A stretch of DNA of 64,000 nt from Leifsonia sp. Root1293. GTDB taxonomy: Bacteria > Actinomycetota > Actinomycetes > Actinomycetales > Microbacteriaceae. The stretch covers positions 991,249 through 1,055,248 of the forward strand of contig NZ_LMEH01000002.1 of assembly GCF_001425325.1 (NCBI RefSeq). The letters are read 5' to 3'. Shown here one piece after another: positions 58,236-64,000 of the stretch. The position numbers and the translations under genes were made by a program. How positions within the stretch are numbered: position 1 is the stretch's first letter; the number at the start of each line of letters is the position of its first letter. The notes beneath the pieces are model-generated. The model had not been told where the DNA came from. It did no database searches and worked only from the letters and a program-made list of their open reading frames with translations.

Positions 58236-59390
58236 GTGGGCGATGACGAGCTGATCGACCTGGTGGGGGAGCTCGTCGGGATTCCTTCGGTCAATCCGTC
58301 ACTCGACGACAGGGGAACCGGCGAGGCCGCCGTCGCGCGATTCGCCGCCGCCTGGTTGGCCGCGCGAGGGTTCGAGGTGTGGATGGTGGGCCGTGACGCC
58401 CGTCGTCCGAGCGTGCTCGCCGTCTCCGCGGGCACTGGTGACGGGCGCACGCTGCTCATCAACGGTCACCTCGACACCGTCGGCGTCGATGGGTTCGCCG
58501 GAGCCCCGTTCGACGTCCGGGTCGACGAGGGGCGGATGCTCGGCCGCGGCGTCTACGACATGAAGAGCGGCGTCGCTGCGGCGATGGTCGCCGCGAGTCG
58601 TGCGAGCACATCCGGACTCCGAGGCGACGTCGTGCTCGCCCTCGTGGCCGACGAGGAGTTCGGCTCGACCGGAACGGAAGACGTGCTCGCCGCCCTCGAC
58701 GAGCGCGGCATCCGCCCCGACGGTGCCGTCATCGCCGAACCGACGGATTCCGGGCTCACGATCGCTCATCGAGGCTTCGCCTGGTTCAGCCTGACGGTCA
58801 CCGGAGCTCCGGCGCACGGTTCCCAGCCCGAACGGGGCGTCGACGCCATCGCCCACGCCACCGAGGTGCTCGTCGCGCTGCGCGCATTCGACGCCGCTCT
58901 CGCCGCCCGCCCGGCCCATCCGCTGCTTCCCCGATCGACCGTGCGCATTGCGACGATCGAGGGCGGAAGCGATGCCGCGACGGTCGCGGCGCACGCGAGC
59001 ATGACCATAGAACGCCGCACCCTCCCCGGCGAGAGCCCGGCCCAGGTGCGCCGTGAGCTCGAGACCGTGATCGCGGGCGTGGATCCCGCCGATGGCATCC
59101 GGTCCGAGCTGACCGAGCTGGTGTCCCGTGCGGCATTCGAGACGCCGACGGATGCCGCCATCCAGGGAGTCGTGCAGGGCGCCGTGCGGCAGGTGACGGG
59201 ATCCGACGTCGAGCTCCAAGGCGCTCCGTGGTGGACCGACGCCGGGCTCATCGCCGAGGCAGGGATCTCGGCCGTGGTGTTCGGTGTCGATGGGGGCGGA
59301 GCCCACGCACCCGACGAGTGGGTCGACCTGGCATCGGTGCGGCGGCTCGCGGCCGTCCTGGAGCGCTCGATGACCGAATTCTGTTCGTGA
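58236..59390 (+). CDS. M20-family metallopeptidase (ArgE/DapE-like)
   Basis: A 384-residue zinc peptidase. LLINGHLDTVGVDG near residue 76 (His, Asp), MLGRGVYDMKSGVAAAMVAA near residue 108 (bridging Asp), LALVADEEFGSTGTEDVLAAL (catalytic Glu), then a dimerisation domain and HAPDEWVDLASV at the end (last His ligand) define the ArgE/DapE/ACY1 group. The substrate (N-acyl amino acid or succinyl-diaminopimelate) is not decided by motifs. GTG 58236 has GGGGGC upstream. Confidence 0.9.
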   Translation: MGDDELIDLVGELVGIPSVNPSLDDRGTGEAAVARFAAAWLAARGFEVWMVGRDARRPSVLAVSAGTGDGRTLLINGHLDTVGVDGFAGAPFDVRVDEGRMLGRGVYDMKSGVAAAMVAASRASTSGLRGDVVLALVADEEFGSTGTEDVLAALDERGIRPDGAVIAEPTDSGLTIAHRGFAWFSLTVTGAPAHGSQPERGVDAIAHATEVLVALRAFDAALAARPAHPLLPRSTVRIATIEGGSDAATVAAHASMTIERRTLPGESPAQVRRELETVIAGVDPADGIRSELTELVSRAAFETPTDAAIQGVVQGAVRQVTGSDVELQGAPWWTDAGLIAEAGISAVVFGVDGGGAHAPDEWVDLASVRRLAAVLERSMTEFCS

Positions 59391-59466
59391 GGCGCCCGAC
59401 CCTCTGGTGGCTGTACCGTCTCCCGCTGTCGCGCGATAATCGAGGGACGAGCATCGGGAGGCCCAC

Positions 59467-60102
59467 GTGACACGTGCACTGTTCATCATCGACGTGCAGA
59501 ACGACTTCACAGAGGGCGGCGCCCTGGGCGTCGACGGCGGCGCCGCCGTCGCGGCCGGAGTGAGCACGCTTCTCGAGCGGCATCCGGATGCCTACGATGT
59601 GGTGTTCGCCTCCCGCGACTGGCACGACGCCGACAACGACAACGGGGGCCATTTCGCCACCGCTGCCGCCCCCGACTTCGTCGACACCTGGCCGTCGCAC
59701 TGCGTATCGGGCACGACGGGAGCCGAGTACCACCCCGACCTGCGCACCGACGGGATCGACGTGCACGTGCGCAAGGGCCAGGGCGTCCCGGCGTACTCGA
59801 TCTTCGAGGGGACGACCGAGCAGGGCGAGACCGTCGCGGAGCTGCTGACGGCCCGCGGAGTGACGGCCGTCGACGTCGTCGGGATCGCCACGGACTACTG
59901 CGTGCGGGCGAGTGCGCTCGACGCCGTTGAGCATGGGCAGCACGTCCGCGTGCTCACCGACCTCGTGGCTGGCGTCGCCCCCGAGTCCAGTGAGGCGGCC
60001 CTGGCCGAGCTGGCCCATGCCGGTGTCGAGATCACGGAGTCCGAGCCGGCTGTGGCGCCGGCGGACCCGTCATCGGATTCCCCGGGATCGCCCGACGCGT
60101 GA
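59467..60102 (+). CDS. pncA: Nicotinamidase/isochorismatase-family amidohydrolase
   Basis: A 211-residue cysteine hydrolase. LFIIDVQNDFTEGGALGVDGG carries the catalytic Asp, FASRDWHDADN the zinc ligands, VRKGQGVPAYSIFEG the catalytic Lys, and VVGIATDYCVRASALDA the nucleophilic Cys near residue 145. Together this is the PncA (nicotinamidase) set rather than a generic isochorismatase; it deamidates nicotinamide for NAD salvage. GTG 59467 has GGGAGG upstream. The end overlaps the next hydrolase gene (GTGA). Confidence 0.9.
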   Translation: MTRALFIIDVQNDFTEGGALGVDGGAAVAAGVSTLLERHPDAYDVVFASRDWHDADNDNGGHFATAAAPDFVDTWPSHCVSGTTGAEYHPDLRTDGIDVHVRKGQGVPAYSIFEGTTEQGETVAELLTARGVTAVDVVGIATDYCVRASALDAVEHGQHVRVLTDLVAGVAPESSEAALAELAHAGVEITESEPAVAPADPSSDSPGSPDA

Positions 60103-60851
60103 CCCTGTTCGCCGGGGCGGCCGACGGCGTCAGGATTGCCTACGACATCCACCCGCGCGACGCGACCACCGAGCCCGGCCACCGGCCGATCCTGCTGGTG
60201 CACGGCTTCGCGTCCGATCCGCGCGTGACGTGGGAGGGCACGGGCTGGGTGCGCTTCCTCCAGCGCGCGGGCCGGGACGTCGTCACGATCGACCTCCGCG
60301 GGCATGGGCGCAGCGACCTTCCGGTCCAGGCTGACAGCTACGCGCCCGAGGTGCAGGCGGCCGACCTGCTGGCCGTGCTCGACGCGGCGGAGGTCGAGAT
60401 CGCCGACATCGTCGCCTACTCGATGGGCAGCCGCATCGCATCGGCGTTCGCGCAGCTCGCACCCCGACGCATCCGTCGCCTCGTCCTCGGCGGAGCGGGG
60501 CCGCTGGAGGTCTTCTCGACATGGCGGGGCGCCGACGTCGAACGGATGCTGCGGACGGGCGACTTCACCGGAAACGCCATAGCGAGCGCCGTCGTGGGGC
60601 CGGCGCTTGCGGCGGGAGCCGACCCTGCAGTGCTGGCGGCCTGCATCCGGGGGATGAGCGCTGCCCCACTCCTCCGACCGGATGGCGTCCCCGTCCTTCT
60701 CGTCGTCGGCGAACTCGACCCCGTCGCATCGGGCACCGAGGACCTCGCGTCCGAATGGGGAGCGGCCTACCTCGCGGTCCCAGGACGCGACCACATCAAT
60801 GTGCTCACCGCCCGGGCGTTCAAGGATGCCGCAGTGGCGTTCCTCACCTGA
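60099..60851 (+). CDS. Alpha/beta hydrolase
   Basis: A 250-residue cytoplasmic alpha/beta hydrolase. ILLVHGFASDPRVTWEGTGW is the oxyanion region, VVTIDLRGHGRSD follows, AYSMGSRIASAFA holds the nucleophile Ser (the first Gly of GxSxG is Ala), GELDPVASG the Asp and PGRDHINVLTA the His. The substrate is unknown. GTG 60099 overlaps the pncA stop, so the two genes are coupled. Confidence 0.87.
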   Translation: MTLFAGAADGVRIAYDIHPRDATTEPGHRPILLVHGFASDPRVTWEGTGWVRFLQRAGRDVVTIDLRGHGRSDLPVQADSYAPEVQAADLLAVLDAAEVEIADIVAYSMGSRIASAFAQLAPRRIRRLVLGGAGPLEVFSTWRGADVERMLRTGDFTGNAIASAVVGPALAAGADPAVLAACIRGMSAAPLLRPDGVPVLLVVGELDPVASGTEDLASEWGAAYLAVPGRDHINVLTARAFKDAAVAFLT

Positions 60852-60910
60852 GGCGGCACCCGCTTCGGTCGTTCGTCCGGCGCAGAACTCCCGGCGCAGT
60901 TCGCCCGGTC

Positions 60911-61522
60911 TCAGCGAACCGCGGTGGTCGCCTTGAGCACCCTGTAGCCCATGCCGACGGCCTCGCGGGCGATGTCGAGGTCGGGGAACTCGTCCTTCAT
61001 CCATCGGTGCAGGGAGTCGGCTCCGAGGTTCTTCTGCACGACGAGCCAGGCTTCGGCATCCGGGGCGAGTCGGGGCATCCAGGTCTGGAGCAGGGCGTGG
61101 AGCTCTGCCTTCCCGATGCGGATGGGCGGGTTGGACCAGATGGTCGAGAACGACAGCCCGGCGGGAACATCCTCGGGCCTCACGGCGTTGACATTGGTGA
61201 CGCCGACGGCAGCGGCGTTCCGACGCACCAGCTCGAGGGCACGATCGTTCACATCGACGGCCCAGACGGTGGCGTCAGGAGCCTCGAGGGCCATCGTCAG
61301 CGCGATCGGCCCCCAGCCCGAGCCGATGTCCAGCAGGTCACCGGTCTGGGGAGGAGTCGGAACGTTGTCGAGGAGCACGGCGGTGCCGTCGTCGATGTGG
61401 TCGGGGCTGAACACCCCGCCAGCCGTCGTCAGGGTGAACTCGCGCCCGCTCAGCTGAACGGAGATCTGCCTCGGCTTCAGTTCGGTCGACGGGTCATTCG
61501 TGAAGTAATGCTCTGAAGCCAT
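60911..61522 (-). CDS. rsmC: 16S rRNA guanine-N2 methyltransferase, RsmC-like
   Basis: A 203-residue class I methyltransferase. LLDIGSGWGPIALTMAL near residue 65 binds SAM, VWAVDVNDRALELV follows, and TIWSNPPIRIGKAELHALL holds the NPP motif of guanine-N2 methyltransferases. Only the C-terminal catalytic half of enterobacterial RsmC is present, which is common in actinobacteria. ATG 61522 is chosen over an in-frame start at 61603 because a -10-like TAGTTT ends 7 bases before it on the minus strand. It is divergent from hflX. Confidence 0.88.
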   Translation of the reverse strand: MASEHYFTNDPSTELKPRQISVQLSGREFTLTTAGGVFSPDHIDDGTAVLLDNVPTPPQTGDLLDIGSGWGPIALTMALEAPDATVWAVDVNDRALELVRRNAAAVGVTNVNAVRPEDVPAGLSFSTIWSNPPIRIGKAELHALLQTWMPRLAPDAEAWLVVQKNLGADSLHRWMKDEFPDLDIAREAVGMGYRVLKATTAVR

Positions 61523-61529
61523 GAGAGGG

Positions 61530-61576
61530 AAACTACCCGACCGGGCTGAGTGAGGCCAATGAGGCAACGATAGGAT
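61530..61576. promoter_or_regulatory. Face-to-face -10 boxes for leaderless rsmC and hflX
   Basis: On the minus strand TAGTTT (61530-61535) lies 7 bases before the rsmC ATG; on the plus strand TAGGAT (61571-61576) lies 7 bases before the hflX ATG. The 35 bases between them must hold both -35 regions, so they overlap; TTGGCC on the minus strand (61554-61559) is the best candidate. Neither gene has a Shine-Dalgarno site. Confidence 0.55.
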
Positions 61577-61583
61577 TGATGCA

Positions 61584-63149
61584 ATGACTGAACCCGATAC
61601 CACGATGCCGGACGACGACGTCGTCGCCCGCGTCCTCGCCAGCGCCGAGCAGCGCGCCGGCTACACCATCTTCGCCGGCTCCGCACAGGCACTGCAGGAC
61701 GACGAGGGTCGTGCCCACCGCGTCGACTCCGACGGCGATCAGTTCGACCGCGAAGACCGCCAGGCCCTGCGCCGCGTCGCCGGTCTCTCGACCGAGCTCG
61801 AAGACGTCACCGAGGTCGAGTACCGGCAGTTGCGCCTGGAGAACGTCGTCCTCATCGGCGTCTACCCTCAGGGGTCCCAGACCGAGGCCGAGAACTCCAT
61901 CCGCGAACTCGCAGCGCTTGCCGAGACCGCGGGCGCCACGGTGCTCGACGGCCTGCTGCAGCGGCGGCCGCATCCGGACCCCAGCACCTACCTCGGCAGC
62001 GGCAAGGCGCGTGAGCTCGCCGGCATCGTCGCCTCGCTCGGCGCCGACACGGTCATCGCCGACACCGAACTCGCGCCCAGCCAGCGCCGTGCGCTCGAGG
62101 ACATCGTCAAGGTCAAGGTCATCGACCGCACCGCCGTCATCCTCGACATCTTCAGCCAGCACGCCACCAGCCGTGAGGGCAAGGCCCAGGTCGAGCTCGC
62201 ACAGCTCGAATACCTCCTCCCGCGCCTGCGCGGCTGGGGTGAGTCGATGTCCCGCCAGGCCGGTGGCCAGGTCGGTGGTGCCGGAGCCGGCATGGGCTCG
62301 CGTGGTCCCGGTGAGACCAAGATCGAACTCGATCGCCGCCGCATCCACACGCGTATGGCCAAGCTGCGCAAGTCGATCGCCGCGATGAAGCCGGCACGCG
62401 AGGCGAAGCGGGCGAACCGCAAGCGCAATACCGTGCCGTCGGTCGCCATCGCCGGGTACACGAACGCAGGCAAGTCCAGCCTCGTGAACCGCATCACCAA
62501 GGCCGGGCTCCTGGTGGAGAACGCCCTGTTCGCCACCCTCGACGCGACGGTGCGCAGGAACACCACGGAGGACGGCAGGCTCTACACGATCGCCGACACC
62601 GTCGGATTCGTGCGCAACCTCCCGCACCAGCTCGTCGAGGCGTTCCGCTCGACGCTCGAGGAGGTCGCGGATTCCGACCTCATCCTGCATGTCGTCGACG
62701 CCTCGCATCCCGATCCCGCCGGCCAGATCCAGACCGTGCGCGACGTCATCGGTGAAGTGGAGGCGCGGCACATCCCCGAGCTCGTGGTCTTCAACAAGTC
62801 CGACCTGGTGAGCGACGACGACCGCCTGGTGCTGCGTGGTCTCGAGCCGAACGCCGTCTTCGTGTCGGCACGGTCCGGTGAAGGCATCGACGAGCTCCTT
62901 CGGAAGATCGCCGAGATGCTTCCGGATCCGAGCGTCGAGGTCGAGCTGCTCATCCCGTACTCGCGGGGCGAGCTCGTCTCCAGCCTGCACGTGCGGGGGC
63001 GGGTCATCGCCACGGAGCACACCGAGCACGGAACAGCCGTGCGTGCCCTCGTGCACCCCGAGTTCGCCGCCCAGCTGGCCGAGTTCATCGTGCCGGCCGG
63101 TGCGCTGACCGTCGGCACGCTGCCTGCCGACGCACTGCCAGCCGTCTGA
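61584..63149 (+). CDS. hflX: GTPase HflX
   Basis: A 521-residue ribosome-associated GTPase that splits stalled or hibernating ribosomes. The N-terminal domain includes TEAENSIRELAALAETAGA and PDPSTYLGSGKARELA, then the glycine-rich GGAGAGMGSRGPGETKIELDRR helical linker. The G domain has G1 GYTNAGKSSL near residue 291, the ATLDATVR switch region, DTVGFVRNLPHQLVEAFRSTL (G3) and FNKSDL (G4). It has an actinobacterial N-terminal extension of about 70 residues. It diverges from rsmC, and its transcript is probably leaderless. Confidence 0.95.
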   Translation: MTEPDTTMPDDDVVARVLASAEQRAGYTIFAGSAQALQDDEGRAHRVDSDGDQFDREDRQALRRVAGLSTELEDVTEVEYRQLRLENVVLIGVYPQGSQTEAENSIRELAALAETAGATVLDGLLQRRPHPDPSTYLGSGKARELAGIVASLGADTVIADTELAPSQRRALEDIVKVKVIDRTAVILDIFSQHATSREGKAQVELAQLEYLLPRLRGWGESMSRQAGGQVGGAGAGMGSRGPGETKIELDRRRIHTRMAKLRKSIAAMKPAREAKRANRKRNTVPSVAIAGYTNAGKSSLVNRITKAGLLVENALFATLDATVRRNTTEDGRLYTIADTVGFVRNLPHQLVEAFRSTLEEVADSDLILHVVDASHPDPAGQIQTVRDVIGEVEARHIPELVVFNKSDLVSDDDRLVLRGLEPNAVFVSARSGEGIDELLRKIAEMLPDPSVEVELLIPYSRGELVSSLHVRGRVIATEHTEHGTAVRALVHPEFAAQLAEFIVPAGALTVGTLPADALPAV

Positions 63150-63210
63150 CGTCACCGCACGTCACACTCTTCCCAGCTGCACCAGCCGCAGCTAGGCTCG
63201 CTGCACACGT

Positions 63211-63233
63211 GATGCACGCCTGAGGCATGCATC
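63211..63233 (+). promoter_or_regulatory. Hairpin in the metF leader
   Basis: GATGCA (63211-63216) pairs with TGCATC (63228-63233), with GCC/GGC continuing the stem inside after one mismatch and a TGA loop. It lies about 100 bases before the metF ATG. I could not match it to a known SAM or cobalamin riboswitch. Confidence 0.35.
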
Positions 63234-63331
63234 CGAGGAGCGACAGCCGAGCCCGGCACCCGCCCGCGACAGATCCGATTCATCAGCGACGAGCATCCGC
63301 TCGCCGAAGACAGATCCCTTCGTGAGGCAGC

Positions 63332-64000
63332 ATGGCCATCGAACTTCCCTCCACCGAAGACGCGGCGCGTCTGCCGGTCTCGTTCGAGCTGTATCCGCCG
63401 CGGACCGATGCCGCCGCCATCGCGCTCGGGCGAACCATCGACAGGCTCACCGAGGTCGACCCCGCGTTCATCTCCGTGACCTTCGGCGCCGGCGGATCGA
63501 CGCGGGACCGTTCGCTCACAGTGCTCAGCTACATCCTCGAGAACACCCGCGTGGAGCCGATGGCCCACCTCACCTGCGTGGGGTCGTCCGCGGCGGAGGC
63601 CAATCGCCTGGTGCGGCAGTTCCTCGATGCGGGCATCACCAGCTTCCTCGCGCTTCGCGGTGATCCGCCTCTCGACGGCACCCCGCTCTCGGTCGGCGAC
63701 CTGCAGAGCGCCGCGGAACTGGTGCAGCTCATCCACCGGGTGCAGCAGGAGCGCGAGCCGTTCAGCCAGGAGGCCGTGCGCGGCACCCCGGGCGGAACCA
63801 GGCTACGGGCCCGTCCCCGCCCCGAGCGGGTCGCCGTTGCGGCCTTCCCCAACGGCCACGCCACCTCGCGCGGACCGCAGCAGGAGATCGACGCCCTGCT
63901 GGCCAAGCAGGCGTCAGGGGCCAACCTCGCCATCACCCAGCTGTTCTACCGGGCCGACGACTACCTCGCCTTCGTCGAGCGCGCCAGGGCGGGCGGCGTG
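63332..64000 (+). CDS. metF: Methylenetetrahydrofolate reductase (partial)
   Basis: The first 223 residues of a MetF-type FAD enzyme; the gene runs past the right edge in frame. SFELYPPRTDAAAI near residue 17, FISVTFGAGGSTRDRSL near residue 46, MAHLTCVG, FLALRGDPP and ITQLFYRADDY are in the canonical order of the family. It reduces 5,10-methylene- to 5-methyl-tetrahydrofolate for methionine synthesis. GTGAGGCAGC precedes ATG 63332. The 182-base gap after hflX contains a hairpin and a TAGGCT box (63193-63198), so it probably has its own promoter. Confidence 0.93.
   Translation, partial: MAIELPSTEDAARLPVSFELYPPRTDAAAIALGRTIDRLTEVDPAFISVTFGAGGSTRDRSLTVLSYILENTRVEPMAHLTCVGSSAAEANRLVRQFLDAGITSFLALRGDPPLDGTPLSVGDLQSAAELVQLIHRVQQEREPFSQEAVRGTPGGTRLRARPRPERVAVAAFPNGHATSRGPQQEIDALLAKQASGANLAITQLFYRADDYLAFVERARAGGV

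Noticed and set aside
60862-60909. A further copy of the 34-bp GGACTTCGTCC repeat
   Set aside because: Only short segments (CGCTTCGG, TCGTCCGG, TCTCAGCGA) agree with the repeat; similarity is too weak to call a copy.
63150-63331. A SAM or cobalamin riboswitch before metF
   Set aside because: A hairpin is present, but I could not find the conserved core sequences of either class.
1-64000. CRISPR arrays, insertion sequences, prophage genes or toxin-antitoxin pairs
   Set aside because: No regularly spaced repeats, transposase or integrase motifs, or phage structural genes were seen. The AbiEi-like gene has no AbiEii-type toxin partner next to it.

Overview
The window reads as chromosome of a high-GC Gram-positive bacterium (Actinomycetota), most likely Microbacteriaceae. 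This placement is an inference from the GC-rich third codon positions, a 6C small RNA beside a Tad pilus locus, the gene order acs - 6C RNA - tad - topA - tmk - holB, and the very frequent octamer CGGATGCC/GGCATCCG. I see no insertion sequence, prophage, plasmid origin or CRISPR array.

Positions 1-37,100 are a large surface-polysaccharide region in several blocks. Block A (1-11,802) starts inside a nucleotide-sugar dehydratase. It encodes the supply of a UDP-diacetylbacillosamine-type sugar (aminotransferase, N-acetyltransferase) and of UDP-N-acetyl-L-fucosamine (CapE, CapF, CapG). It also carries a PglC-type initiating phosphoglycosyltransferase, two glycosyltransferases, a pyruvyltransferase-fold protein, a Wzx flippase and, on the opposite strand, a Wzy polymerase. 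A DUF4012 membrane protein follows. From about 2.0 to 13.8 kb the DNA is visibly poorer in G+C than its surroundings, which suggests acquisition by transfer.

Block B (14.2-18.8 kb) holds a polysaccharide lyase, a CHAP-like exported protein, a VanZ protein, a Tat-exported alpha/beta hydrolase and a nitroreductase-family protein. Block C (18.9-37.1 kb) is a second, independent Wzx/Wzy pathway. It has UDP-glucose dehydrogenase, five glycosyltransferase genes (one a PssD-PssE fusion), Wzx, two pyruvyltransferase-fold proteins, a hexapeptide acetyltransferase, an acyltransferase-3 protein, Wzy, a fused Wzz/BY-kinase, a lipoprotein esterase and a WbaP-type initiating transferase. The gene set fits an acidic, possibly pyruvylated and acylated exopolysaccharide. 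In both A and C the wzy gene lies on the minus strand and overlaps the 3' end of the last plus-strand gene.

From tRNA-Pro (37.5 kb) onward the content is conserved housekeeping: metallophosphoesterase, a class A PBP with PASTA domains, DUF4177 and RidA proteins, an AbiEi/DUF559-type gene bracketed by two copies of one long palindrome, acetyl-CoA synthetase, a 6C RNA, a compact Tad locus, topA-tmk-holB-tripeptidyl peptidase, tRNA-Thr, an oxidoreductase, a PBP4-type carboxypeptidase, an M20 peptidase, nicotinamidase, an alpha/beta hydrolase, rsmC diverging from hflX, and the start of metF, which runs off the window.

Most genes are tightly coupled by ATGA, GTGA or TGATG overlaps. Starts were chosen from these overlaps, from ribosome-binding sites, or from a -10 box about 7 nt upstream, which points to leaderless mRNAs for tadA, rsmC and hflX. 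Family assignments come from motif recognition by eye; no database search was possible.
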